From Sandarakinorhabdus sp. (lineage in GTDB: Bacteria > Pseudomonadota > Alphaproteobacteria > Sphingomonadales > Sphingomonadaceae), in contig JAIMKW010000001.1 in the NCBI GenBank assembly GCA_020692215.1, positions 594,442 through 658,441 on the forward strand: a stretch of DNA of 64,000 bases, given 5' to 3'. Shown here one piece after another: positions 28,459 to 37,271 of the stretch. The notes below the pieces were generated by a model. That model ran no database searches, was not told the origin of the DNA, and saw only the letters and a list, made by a program, of their open reading frames with translations. Each line of letters starts with the position of its first letter. The first letter of the stretch is position 1. The position numbers and the translations under genes were made by a program.

Positions 28459-30018
28459 TCAAGTCCGCTCGCGTGTTGCCGAAAAGCGCACATCCGGGTG
28501 GCGGCCCTGGATGTAGTTCAGATCCCACAGGTCTTTCGCCATGAACACCGGATGATCGTCGCGGTCGCCCGCCATCTGGCTGCGATGCTCTTCCATCAGT
28601 TTCTTCAGGGCCGCAGGATTGTCGGAAGCCACCCAGCGCGCGGTATCATAGGGGGATGCCTCCAGCTTGGCCTCCACCTCATATTCCACCTCAAGTCGCG
28701 AAATCAGCACTTCCAGCTGCAGCTGGCCCACCACGCCCACAACCGTCTGCGCGCCGATAGACGGGTTGAACACCTGGATCACGCCCTCTTCGGCCATGTC
28801 ATCCAGCGCCTTTTTCAGCTGCTTGGTCTTGGTCGGGTCCTTCAGCGCCACCCGGCGCAGGATTTCCGGCGCGAAATTGGGCAGCCCGGTGATCGTCACG
28901 TCCGGCCCGTCGGTCAGCGTATCGCCCACCCTCAGCGTTCCGTGGTTGGGTATTCCGATGATGTCGCCGGGAAAGGCTTCCTCTGCCAGCTCCCGGTCTC
29001 GCGCGAAGAACAACACGGGCGAATGAACGGCGATCTGTTTGCCGGTGCCCACCTGGTTCAGCCGCATCCCGCGTTTGAACTTGCCCGAACACAGCCGCAT
29101 GAAAGCCACGCGGTCCCGGTGCATGGGGTTCATATTGGCCTGCACCTTGAAGATGAAGCCGGTCACGGTCGGGCTTGCCGGGTCGATCGGTTCGGGTGTG
29201 GCCGGTTGTGGGCGCGGGCCGGGTGCAAAGCGGGCAAGCGCCTCTATCAGCGGCTCAACGCCGATTTCGCGCAGCGCCGATCCGAAATACACAGGCGTCA
29301 GGTCACCGCTCCGATAAGCGTTCGCATCGAAGGCCGGATAGCCTATCGCTGCCAGCTCCAGCTCCTCGGACACCCGCTCATAAATGGGTCTGGACACCAG
29401 ATCCTTCAGCGCGCCCTTTGCAAGGCTGCCGTCTGGCCGCTGAAGATGCTGCCGCTCGATATCCCAAAGCCCCTCGAATTCGCCGCCCAGCCCAACCGGC
29501 CAGCTCATCGGGCACACGTCGAGCGCAAGTTTGTCGGCAATCTCGTCCAGCAGCTCGAAGGGGCTTTTGCCCTCGCGGTCCACCTTGTTGATGAAGGTGA
29601 TGATGGGAACGCTGCGCAGCCGGCACACTTCGAACAGTTTCAGCGTCTGCGCCTCGATGCCCTTGGCGGCATCGATCACCATAACCGCGGAATCGACAGC
29701 GGTCAGCGTGCGATAGGTGTCTTCGGAAAAATCCTCGTGGCCCGGCGTGTCGAGCAGGTTGAACAGCAGCCCATCGCGCTCGAACGTCATCACGCTGGAT
29801 GTCACGGAAATGCCGCGCTGCTGTTCGATCTTCATCCAGTCGGATCGCGCCCGCCGCGCCTGCCCCCGCGCCTTCACTTCGCCGGCGGCATGGATCGCGC
29901 CGCCCGCCAGCAGCAGCCGTTCGGTCAATGTGGTTTTCCCGGCATCAGGGTGGGAGATGATGGCAAAGGTTCGCCTCTGGGGAATTTCCCCCGCGCGCGC
30001 AGCAGGCTGTGTGGACAT
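28459..30018 (-). CDS. prfC: peptide chain release factor 3
   Basis: Translational GTPase that removes RF1/RF2 from the ribosome. 519 residues. G1 SHPDAGKTTLTERLLL, switch region RGISVTSSVMTFE, G3 DTPGHEDFSEDTYRTL, G4 NKVDRE and the domain II/III wording FMRLCSGKFKRGM and VGVVGQLQLEVL are intact. It diverges from the FrnE-type gene across 51 bases. Confidence 0.96.
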   Translation of the reverse strand: MSTQPAARAGEIPQRRTFAIISHPDAGKTTLTERLLLAGGAIHAAGEVKARGQARRARSDWMKIEQQRGISVTSSVMTFERDGLLFNLLDTPGHEDFSEDTYRTLTAVDSAVMVIDAAKGIEAQTLKLFEVCRLRSVPIITFINKVDREGKSPFELLDEIADKLALDVCPMSWPVGLGGEFEGLWDIERQHLQRPDGSLAKGALKDLVSRPIYERVSEELELAAIGYPAFDANAYRSGDLTPVYFGSALREIGVEPLIEALARFAPGPRPQPATPEPIDPASPTVTGFIFKVQANMNPMHRDRVAFMRLCSGKFKRGMRLNQVGTGKQIAVHSPVLFFARDRELAEEAFPGDIIGIPNHGTLRVGDTLTDGPDVTITGLPNFAPEILRRVALKDPTKTKQLKKALDDMAEEGVIQVFNPSIGAQTVVGVVGQLQLEVLISRLEVEYEVEAKLEASPYDTARWVASDNPAALKKLMEEHRSQMAGDRDDHPVFMAKDLWDLNYIQGRHPDVRFSATRERT

Positions 30019-30069
30019 GCGCGGCCCCTAGCGCGAATATGCGCCCGCCTCAATCAGCGGAGCCGCACC

Positions 30070-30735
30070 ATGGCAAACAGAATAAAGGTCGACATCATTT
30101 CCGACATCGTTTGCCCATGGTGCTACATCGGTTACCGGCAGCTGGAAAAGGCGTTGGAGATCGCCGGGCTTGAGGCCGATATCCGCTGGCACCCGTTCGA
30201 GCTGAACCCCGGCATGGGCCCGGAAGGCCAGGATGTGGTAGAGCATATTCGTGATAAATATGGCGCAACGCCCGAACAATCGGCCGCCAATCGCAGCCAG
30301 ATGGCAGCCATCGCCGAGCCACTGGGCATTTGTTTCGATCGCACGCCTGGCCGCCGTATCTACAACAGCTTCGATGCCCACCAGTTGCTGCACTGGGCCA
30401 AGGATACGGGCAGGCAAACGGCGCTGAAGCTTGCCCTGTTCGATGCCTATTTCAGCCGCAGCGACAATGTGAGCGACCGCGATGTGCTGCTGTCGGCAAT
30501 CGAAACCGCAGGCCTTGATCGCGCCGAGGCCGAAGCTGTGCTGGAAGACCAGCGCTTTGCGCCCGCGGTTCGGGCTCTGGAGGAGCGCTGGCAGGACATG
30601 AACATTACCGGCGTGCCGGCCTTCATCCTGGCCGAGCGCGGCCTGGTTCTGGGGGCGCAGGGCGAAGATCGGCTGGCGTCCGCGCTGACCAAGATGGCGA
30701 CCCTGCCGCGTGAAGAGGCTAGTCCGGCAGGATAA
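30070..30735 (+). CDS. DsbA-family oxidoreductase, FrnE-like
   Basis: 221-residue cytoplasmic thioredoxin-fold protein without a signal peptide. Active site CPWC (C15-C18) in SDIVCPWCYIGYRQLEKAL, cis-Pro in NITGVPAFIL, and the long helical insert typical of FrnE/2-hydroxychromene isomerase-like DsbA proteins. FrnE proteins are linked to oxidative-stress tolerance and polyketide metabolism; the role here is unknown. Its last 17 bases overlap the 3' end of the converging VOC gene. Confidence 0.9.
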   Translation: MANRIKVDIISDIVCPWCYIGYRQLEKALEIAGLEADIRWHPFELNPGMGPEGQDVVEHIRDKYGATPEQSAANRSQMAAIAEPLGICFDRTPGRRIYNSFDAHQLLHWAKDTGRQTALKLALFDAYFSRSDNVSDRDVLLSAIETAGLDRAEAEAVLEDQRFAPAVRALEERWQDMNITGVPAFILAERGLVLGAQGEDRLASALTKMATLPREEASPAG

Positions 30736-31141
30736 CCGCACCATCATCGGAAAGCGCGAAGAAGGGGTTGTGCGCCACCTCCCATGGGTGGCCATCGGGA
30801 TCGAGGAAATAGCCCGAATAGCCCCCCCAGAACGCCTTGTGCGCAGGCACATGCAATGTCGCGCCGGCAGCCACGGCCTCTGCCAGCACGGCATCGACCT
30901 CGGCCTCGCTCCGCGCATTGTAGGCAATCGTGGTCGCGCCAGCCGGAGCCCCGCCCGGCAGATGGCAATCCTGCGCCAGCTTGTCGAACGGGTAGATGCC
31001 CAGCACCATCCCGCTCAGCTGGAAAAACGCCATGGTCGGCGTCGCTTTCGTCTTCCGCTCCAGCCCCATGGCCTCCCAGAAGGTGCAGGCCCGGCCCATG
31101 TCCGCGGTTCCAAGGGTGACGATCGAGATTCGCTGTTCCAT
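30719..31141 (-). CDS. VOC-family protein (glyoxalase/bleomycin resistance fold)
   Basis: 140-residue protein of paired beta-alpha-beta-beta-beta units. It reads MEQRISIVTLGTADMGRACT, FWEAMGLERK and GYFLDPDGHPWEVAHNP. The terminal Glu of HPWEVAHNP is a likely metal ligand. ATG 31141 is preferred to ATG 31165 because it gives the family-standard start. The tail overlaps the FrnE-like gene by 17 bases. Substrate unknown. Confidence 0.85.
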   Translation of the reverse strand: MEQRISIVTLGTADMGRACTFWEAMGLERKTKATPTMAFFQLSGMVLGIYPFDKLAQDCHLPGGAPAGATTIAYNARSEAEVDAVLAEAVAAGATLHVPAHKAFWGGYSGYFLDPDGHPWEVAHNPFFALSDDGAVILPD

Positions 31142-31176
31142 AATGCCACCCAACAGCAATGCCATGGGGAGGGCAA

Positions 31177-32187
31177 GTGAGCGATATGATGAAGCGGGTT
31201 GCGCTGGCGCGGCATATCGAAGGTGTGCCTACGCCTGCGGATTTCCGGCTGGAGGAAGCGCCGCTGCCCACGGTCGAGGAGGGGCGCTTTCTTGTCGCCA
31301 ACAGCTTCGTCTCGGCTGATCCGGGCACCCGGTCGCGGCTTTCGCCCGGCGCCAGCTATGCCCCGCCGCTGCCGCCCGGCGCCACCGTTGATGGCTTTGC
31401 CGTCGGCCGTGTGATCGACAGCCGCAACGATCGCTTCCCCGTTGGCACCCTTGTCACCCACGGCGGCGGCTGGTCCACCCACGCCGTCTCGTCCGGCCGC
31501 GGCTATTGCATCGCGCTTCCCGATATCGGCGTTTCGGACAGCGCATGGATCGGTGTGCTCGGTGTGCCGGGGATGACCGCCTGGTTCGGCCTGAAGCGCG
31601 TCGCGGCCATCCAGCCCGGCGACACAGTCCTCGTTACCTCGGCCGCCGGTCCGGTGGGTGCAACGGCTGGCCAGCTCGCCCGCCACTTCGGAGCCTCCAG
31701 AATCGTCGGCCTCGCCGGAAGCGCGGAAAAGCGGGCATGGCTGGTTGACGAATGCGGCTTCGACGTGGCGCTGGATTACCGCGATCCCGATCTCGATCTG
31801 GCCGTGAAGGCGGCCTTGCCCGACGGCATCGACATCCTGTTCGACAATGTCGGAAACGCCATGATCGACCGCATGCTGCCTGAGATGAAGATGCGCGGCC
31901 GGATCGTGATTTCCGGGCAGGTGGCAGATTATAACAGCCCGGCGGAACAGGTGCCCGGCATCAGGCAGACCCGCGAGTTCATAGCCCGGCGCCTGCGCAT
32001 GGAAGGCATGGTGGTGTTCGACGATCTGCCCAGTTTCGCAGGCGCCCAGTCCGAAGTCGCAGGCCTTGTGAAAGACGGAACCCTGAAAACGAAGGAGGTG
32101 ATCGGCGAAGGCATCGAATCCCTGCCTGGCCTGTTCTCAGGCTTGTTTTCCGGCACCGATTTCGGCCGCAGGCTGGCCCGGATATGA
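31177..32187 (+). CDS. NADP-dependent oxidoreductase, MDR superfamily (zinc-free)
   Basis: 336-residue medium-chain reductase resembling leukotriene B4 12-hydroxydehydrogenase, curcumin reductase CurA and 2-alkenal reductases. It has PGMTAWFGLKRVAAIQPGDT, the cofactor loop SAAGPVGATAGQLA, IVGLAGSAEKRAWL and DILFDNVGNAMIDRML. There are no zinc-binding cysteines. GTG 31177 is preferred (GGGGAGG at 31166-31172); ATG 31186 is the alternative. It probably reduces an alpha,beta-unsaturated carbonyl compound. The stop overlaps the acyl-CoA dehydrogenase start (ATGA). Confidence 0.88.
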   Translation: MSDMMKRVALARHIEGVPTPADFRLEEAPLPTVEEGRFLVANSFVSADPGTRSRLSPGASYAPPLPPGATVDGFAVGRVIDSRNDRFPVGTLVTHGGGWSTHAVSSGRGYCIALPDIGVSDSAWIGVLGVPGMTAWFGLKRVAAIQPGDTVLVTSAAGPVGATAGQLARHFGASRIVGLAGSAEKRAWLVDECGFDVALDYRDPDLDLAVKAALPDGIDILFDNVGNAMIDRMLPEMKMRGRIVISGQVADYNSPAEQVPGIRQTREFIARRLRMEGMVVFDDLPSFAGAQSEVAGLVKDGTLKTKEVIGEGIESLPGLFSGLFSGTDFGRRLARI

Positions 32188-33347
32188 GCCAGACCTTTAT
32201 CGACGAGCCCGCCCATGTCGCTGAAATCCGCGATCAGCTTCGCCGCTTTGTGGCTGCCGAAGCGCCGCGCGAAAAGCGCATCGCATGGGACAAGGCGCAT
32301 CGCTGGCCGCGCGATGTCTATGCCAAACTCAACACGCTCGGCCTCACCGCGCTCACCATCCCGGAAGAGCATGGCGGGGCAGGGCAGGATCTGGTCGCCG
32401 CTGTCGCCGTCATCGAGGAACTGGCGCAGGCTGGCGCCTTCCTTGCCGGGCCCTACATCCACACCGCCTTCTATGGCGGCATGAACCTTTCCGAAAACGG
32501 AAGTGCCGAGCAAAAGGCCCAATATCTGCCCCGCCTTGCAATGGGCGAGCTGTTCTTCGCCTATGGCCTGTCCGAGCCCAATGTCGGCGGCGATCTGGCC
32601 AGCGTTGAAACCCGTGCCGAACTGGATGGCGACACCGTCATCGTGAACGGCGCGAAACGCTGGTGCACCGGGGCCGATTGGGCCGATGTGATCTACTGCC
32701 TTGTTCGCTCGGGCCCGGCGGACCAGCGTTACCGCAACCTCAGTTTCCTGCTGATCCCGACCGACACACCCGGCATCAGCATGACCGATATCGAACATTC
32801 CAACCTGCGCTACACGGCGAGCCAGGATGTGTTTTTCGATAACGTGCGGATCCCTGCCGCCAACATCGTGGGCGGGCCGGGCATGTGGAACCAGGGCTGG
32901 AAACTGCTCGCCGGGCGCGCGCTCGATGTGGAGAAGATCGAGATCAGTGCAACCGCCTTCGGCATTGCCCGCGCTGCGCTGGCAGAAGCCTGGAGCTATG
33001 CGCAACAGCGTGTGCAATTCGGGAAGCCCATCAGCCAGCATCAGGCCATCCGGCACAAGCTTGTTGCAGCGGCCACGAAATTGCAGGCCTGCCGCCACAT
33101 GCTCTATCACGCGGCCTGGCTTGCCAGCGAGGGCCGGCCCTGCTCGGTGGAAACCAGCATGGCGAAACTGTTCATCGCTGACACCGGCTTGGAAATCGCG
33201 CTGGCCTGCCAGCAGGTGATGGGCGCCTATGCCATGTCCGACAGTTATGAGATGGAGCGCCATGTGCGCGATCTTCTGGGCATGCCCATCGTTGGCGGAT
33301 CGTCCGACATGCAGAAGAACAATCTTGCGGGCCTGATGAAGCTGTGA
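32184..33347 (+). CDS. acyl-CoA dehydrogenase family protein lacking the usual catalytic Glu
   Basis: 387-residue flavoprotein with the three-part acyl-CoA dehydrogenase fold: GLTALTIPEEHGGAGQDLV, FAYGLSEPNVGGDLASVET, RYTASQDVFFDNVRIPAANI, RVQFGKPISQHQAIRHKLV. Near the C-terminus, where many family members have Y-E-G-T with the catalytic Glu, this protein has V370-G371-G372-S373 (PIVGGSSDMQKNN). Catalysis would then need a Glu elsewhere or a partner subunit, as in some heteromeric steroid-degrading dehydrogenases. It is coupled on both sides (ATGA and GTGA) within a three-gene operon. Confidence 0.9.
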   Translation: MSQTFIDEPAHVAEIRDQLRRFVAAEAPREKRIAWDKAHRWPRDVYAKLNTLGLTALTIPEEHGGAGQDLVAAVAVIEELAQAGAFLAGPYIHTAFYGGMNLSENGSAEQKAQYLPRLAMGELFFAYGLSEPNVGGDLASVETRAELDGDTVIVNGAKRWCTGADWADVIYCLVRSGPADQRYRNLSFLLIPTDTPGISMTDIEHSNLRYTASQDVFFDNVRIPAANIVGGPGMWNQGWKLLAGRALDVEKIEISATAFGIARAALAEAWSYAQQRVQFGKPISQHQAIRHKLVAAATKLQACRHMLYHAAWLASEGRPCSVETSMAKLFIADTGLEIALACQQVMGAYAMSDSYEMERHVRDLLGMPIVGGSSDMQKNNLAGLMKL

Positions 33348-34504
33348 CCCCGGCTCTGTCTCCGATCGATACCGCCCGCGGCTTCATGGACCGCATCGCA
33401 GCGCGTGTCGATGAAATCGAAGCGGCCCGGCGCTTGCCCGCAGACCTCGCCGCGCAGATGGCGCAGGCCGGCCTGTTCCGTATCGCGCTCCCCCGATCGC
33501 TGGGTGGCCACGAACTGCCCCCGGCCGACATCGTCGCCACGATCGAGGCGATTGCCGAGGCCGACGCCTCGGTTGGCTGGTGCCTGATGATCGGCTCCAC
33601 CACGGCTGTCAGCCTCGCCTGGCTGCCGCACGAGACGGCCGCTGAAATCTTCACCGATCCGGCCACCATCACCGGCGGGGTGTTTGCGCCGATGGGCAAA
33701 GCGGTGGTTGAAAACGGCCACTACCGTGTGTCGGGCAGGTGGAGCTGGTGTTCGGGCAGCGCCAACTGTCAATGGCTGTTCGGCGGCGCGATGATCCACG
33801 AAAATGGCGCGCTGCGCACGCTTCCCAATGGCCGGCCGGATTCGCGCATGATGATCATGCCCCGCGCCGATGTGGAATTGATAGACACCTGGCACGCAGC
33901 TGGCCTGAAGGGCACCGGATCGGGCGACATGGCGGTGGAAAATCTGCTGGTTCCGCGCGAACGGTCGGTATCGCTTGTTGCCGACAGGCCTGTGGAACGG
34001 GGCGCGCTCTATCTGTTCCCGGTTTTCGGCCTGCTGGCGCTCGGGATTGCGGGCGCGGCCAGCGGAAATGCCCGCGCCGCGCTTGATGCGCTGAATTCCG
34101 GCCTTGCTGCCCGCAAGCCGATGGGCAGCGCAAAAAGCGCTGCCGAACGCGCAACCGTGCAGGTAGATTATGCCAAGGCAGACGCGATGCTGTCTGCTGC
34201 CCGCGCCCTGCTGTTCGACACGCTGAACGCAGCGTGGGAGACGGCGTGCAAAACCGGCGACGTCAGCCTCGAAACCCGCGCCCGCCTGCGGCTTGCGGCC
34301 ACGTATATGGTTCGCACGGCGGCCGATGCTACGCGGATCGCCTATGATCTGGGCGGCGGCTCGGCGCTGTATCTGGAAAGCCCGCTGCAACGCCGGTTTC
34401 GCGATGCCCACGCGATGACTCAGCACATGATGGTGCAGCCCGGAACCTACGAGCTGGCGGGCAGGGTGCTGCTGGGGCTGCCGACGGACGCGTCGATGCT
34501 CTGA
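33344..34504 (+). CDS. acyl-CoA-dehydrogenase-like flavin-dependent monooxygenase (HpaH/DszC-like)
   Basis: 386 residues with the dehydrogenase fold but wording of two-component flavin monooxygenases: [79 protein letters not shown]. The [13 protein letters not shown] segment is typical of that group. It would need an FMNH2/FADH2 supplier; no flavin reductase gene is adjacent. The GTG start overlaps the previous stop (GTGA). The 3' end overlaps the converging SGNH gene by 58 bases. Confidence 0.82.
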   Translation: MTPALSPIDTARGFMDRIAARVDEIEAARRLPADLAAQMAQAGLFRIALPRSLGGHELPPADIVATIEAIAEADASVGWCLMIGSTTAVSLAWLPHETAAEIFTDPATITGGVFAPMGKAVVENGHYRVSGRWSWCSGSANCQWLFGGAMIHENGALRTLPNGRPDSRMMIMPRADVELIDTWHAAGLKGTGSGDMAVENLLVPRERSVSLVADRPVERGALYLFPVFGLLALGIAGAASGNARAALDALNSGLAARKPMGSAKSAAERATVQVDYAKADAMLSAARALLFDTLNAAWETACKTGDVSLETRARLRLAATYMVRTAADATRIAYDLGGGSALYLESPLQRRFRDAHAMTQHMMVQPGTYELAGRVLLGLPTDASML

Positions 34505-35658
34505 GGCGCTGGCAAAAGCTGCTGGGCAAACATCGCATCGGCCGCGACACGGGCGGCAACCCGGTTGCCCAGCGGCGTCCAGTGCTTGTGCCCCTTTTCG
34601 GTGTAGAGTTGCACGTCGGGCGCCTTCATTGCGTTGAACGCGGGGGCCGGGCTGGCAAACGGCACTTGTGCCAACAGCTCTGCTCCCAGCAGATTTTCCG
34701 CAATTGGGTAGTAGCCCGTGCGCCTGCCGGCGATAGGGATTTCGAACAGCATCAGCCGTGCGCCCGTCGCTTCACTTTCGCGCGCCAGCTGCCGGATGAG
34801 GGCTGCGTTCAGGGGCTGGCTTGCGACATAGCGGGGGGTTTCAGTGCCATTGTCTTCGGCATCCGGTGCGGCCTCCGGCTCGTCACCGGCATCGGCATTC
34901 GCCTGCTGCACACGCAGGATTGACAGAAGCTGCTTGCCCATTCCGCCGGCCCATTCGCGCCCCGCCGAATAGAGGTGGCTGTTCTCCTGGGCCCAGCGAT
35001 AGGCGGCAAACCCGTTCAGCCGGTCGCTGATCGCGACGCCGGGGAGGAAGGTCTGCCCGGTCGGCTCCAGCCCCTGTGGCCCAGGGCGAAACAGGCCAGC
35101 ACGCAGATTGTCGAACCCGTCCGTGCTATGCACCGATGCCAGCATCAGGTCGGGTGCCCAGGGCCTGACCCGGCTTTCCAGCGTTGCCAGCATCTCGGCA
35201 TGTCCGAAGCCCGAAACGGCAAAGTTCAGCACCCGGCAGGGGCGCCCGCGCCGCGCCAGCTCTTCCTCCAGCCGAACCGCGAAACTGTCCTCGAAGCGGC
35301 TTTCGAAGCCCACGAAATAGCTGTCGCCCAACAGCGCGATCCGGCATTCGCCCGGCGCCTTTTCCAGCGGTGGCGGCGGGCGATCATCGCGCATCCCGGC
35401 GGCATTGTAGCGCAGCGTCACGTCCACTTCCGGCGTCCATTGGCGGAACACCGTGTCGGGCATGTTTGCCCGCACCCCTTCCGGGCCCGCTGTCACATAG
35501 CGGGGTATCAGCGCCTGCGGTTTCAGCATCCGCAGGAACATTTCGCCAAACAACAGGGCGTAGCCGAAAATCGCTGTGATGATCAGCAGGCGCAGCCACA
35601 GCGGCCGCGGGCTTTGGCCCCGGTCATGTCCGCCAGTTTCTGCCAATGTTGCTGCCAT
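34447..35658 (-). CDS. membrane-anchored SGNH hydrolase-like protein (AlgX/AlgJ type)
   Basis: 403-residue protein with one N-terminal membrane helix (LWLRLLIITAIFGYALLFGE, about residues 20-45) and a periplasmic SGNH-fold domain. Block I is LLGDSYFVGFESRFEDSFAV with the nucleophile Ser in GDS. NFAVSGFGHAEML resembles block II, and the catalytic His is in GHKHWTPLGNRVAA. With the upstream MBOAT gene (14 bases away) this is the AlgI-plus-AlgX/J layout for O-acylating a surface polysaccharide. ATG 35658 gives MAATLAETGGHDR; longer in-frame starts run into the MBOAT gene. The stop lies 58 bases inside the converging gene. Confidence 0.82.
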   Translation of the reverse strand: MAATLAETGGHDRGQSPRPLWLRLLIITAIFGYALLFGEMFLRMLKPQALIPRYVTAGPEGVRANMPDTVFRQWTPEVDVTLRYNAAGMRDDRPPPPLEKAPGECRIALLGDSYFVGFESRFEDSFAVRLEEELARRGRPCRVLNFAVSGFGHAEMLATLESRVRPWAPDLMLASVHSTDGFDNLRAGLFRPGPQGLEPTGQTFLPGVAISDRLNGFAAYRWAQENSHLYSAGREWAGGMGKQLLSILRVQQANADAGDEPEAAPDAEDNGTETPRYVASQPLNAALIRQLARESEATGARLMLFEIPIAGRRTGYYPIAENLLGAELLAQVPFASPAPAFNAMKAPDVQLYTEKGHKHWTPLGNRVAARVAADAMFAQQLLPAPQSIDASVGSPSSTLPASS

Positions 35659-35672
35659 AGTTCCAAACTGCC

Positions 35673-37271
35673 CTAAAATGCGAAGTAGATGAAGTCGGAT
35701 GCTTCGCGCGGCGACAGGAACACCAGCGAGAAAACAAGGAACAGCACCAGGTTGAGCCGCACAAAGGGCGGGCTTTGCGCCAGGAACTCCAGCTTGTCGG
35801 TCCAGCGCTGCCAGCATTGCACCATGATCAGCGGAAGAGTGAAGAAGGCCAGCTTGCCCCACGCATCGGCGCGCATGTCGAAGCCGCTGATCATGCCTGC
35901 CAGATAGTGGCCCACCGTTGCCATGTCGGGCGCGCGGAAGAAAAGCCAGCCCAGCAGCGTGAGCGCGAACATGATGGAAACCAGCACTGTGTTCGCGGCC
36001 AGCCCGACAACAGGGTTGGTTGCCATCCAGCCATTCACGCTGGGCATGACCCGTCGGTCCACATCCGCCAGCCGGTAGACGACCAGGATGAAGCCGTGGA
36101 AGGCGCCCCACAGAACGAAGGTCCAGCTGGCACCGTGCCAAAGCCCGCCCAGCAGCATCGTCAGGAACAGGTTGCGGTAAGTCATCAATGTGGACCCGCG
36201 GTTTCCGCCCAGCGAGATGTACAGGTAATCGCGCAACCAACTGGAGAGCGAGATGTGCCAGCGCGTCCAGAATTCCGAAGGCGTCCGGCTGAAATAGGGC
36301 AGCTTGAAGTTGAGCATCAGTTCGAAGCCCATCATCCGGGCCACGCCGCGCGCCATATCGGTGTAGCCGGAAAAATCACCATAGATCTGGAAGGCGAAGG
36401 CAAGGATTCCCACCAGCAGTTCGCCCGTCGTCGCGGTTCCGGCGCGCCCGAAGATGTCGTTGGTGATGGGTGCCAGATTGTCGGCGATCACCACCTTCTT
36501 GTACATGCCCCACAAGAACAGCAGCGCGCCCGATTTCAGCCCCTCGGCGGTCATCCGCCGCGGTTTCAGGAACTGGCCATAGAGGTGGCTCGCACGCTCG
36601 ATGGGGCCGGCGACCAGCTGCGGGAAATAGGCGACGAAACTTGCGAAGGTCAGCACCGAGGCGGACGGCGGGAAATCCCCCCGGCGCACATCCACCAGAT
36701 AGCCGATGATCTGGAAGGTGAAGAAGCTGATCCCCACAGGCAGCACGATATTGGCCGTCGTCCAGGTCACGTCGCCGCCGAACAGCCCGGCCACGCGGAC
36801 GAAGCTGTCAGCGAAGAAATTGAAATATTTGAACACGCCGATCAGGCACAGCAGCGCGATTGTGCCGATTGTCAGTGCCAGCCTTGCGCGCTGCTCGCTG
36901 TCTGCCATCCGGTCCAGGGCCAGCACAATTCCTGTCGCCAGGCCCATCAGCCCCAGGGTTGCCAGCAGATAGCGCCATCCATCGGCGACATCTGGCAGGA
37001 AGGACACCAGAGCACCCGCCAGGGTCAGCCCCAGCCCTTCCAGCAACTGCCTTCGCGGAAGGTCTTTTCCGGCAACTGCGGGCGTCAGGATATAGGCAAA
37101 GGCCGTCCCCCCCACGATCAAAACGAGGAAGCGGATGTCCCACCAGCCATAGAAGACATAGCTGGCCAGCAGCAGCAGCCGGTTCTGCCACACAAGCTGC
37201 TTCTGCAGCGCCCAATAGGCGGCGAAAACGAATGCGAAGAAGATGAAGAAGGGGATGGTCTGGAACAGCAT
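35673..37271 (-). CDS. MBOAT-family membrane O-acyltransferase (AlgI-like)
   Basis: 532-residue polytopic enzyme that moves acyl groups (usually acetyl) across the membrane to an exported polymer. Family blocks: WQNRLLLLASYVFYGWWD, GISFFTFQIIGYLVDVRRG, FPQLVAGPIERASHL, GMYKKVVIADNLA, FWTRWHISLSSWLRDYLYIS. The presumed catalytic His are in LLGGLWHGASWTFVLWGAFH. It ends at the start of the SGNH gene and begins exactly at the stop of the GDSL gene (1-base overlap), forming a three-gene operon. Confidence 0.93.
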   Translation of the reverse strand: MLFQTIPFFIFFAFVFAAYWALQKQLVWQNRLLLLASYVFYGWWDIRFLVLIVGGTAFAYILTPAVAGKDLPRRQLLEGLGLTLAGALVSFLPDVADGWRYLLATLGLMGLATGIVLALDRMADSEQRARLALTIGTIALLCLIGVFKYFNFFADSFVRVAGLFGGDVTWTTANIVLPVGISFFTFQIIGYLVDVRRGDFPPSASVLTFASFVAYFPQLVAGPIERASHLYGQFLKPRRMTAEGLKSGALLFLWGMYKKVVIADNLAPITNDIFGRAGTATTGELLVGILAFAFQIYGDFSGYTDMARGVARMMGFELMLNFKLPYFSRTPSEFWTRWHISLSSWLRDYLYISLGGNRGSTLMTYRNLFLTMLLGGLWHGASWTFVLWGAFHGFILVVYRLADVDRRVMPSVNGWMATNPVVGLAANTVLVSIMFALTLLGWLFFRAPDMATVGHYLAGMISGFDMRADAWGKLAFFTLPLIMVQCWQRWTDKLEFLAQSPPFVRLNLVLFLVFSLVFLSPREASDFIYFAF

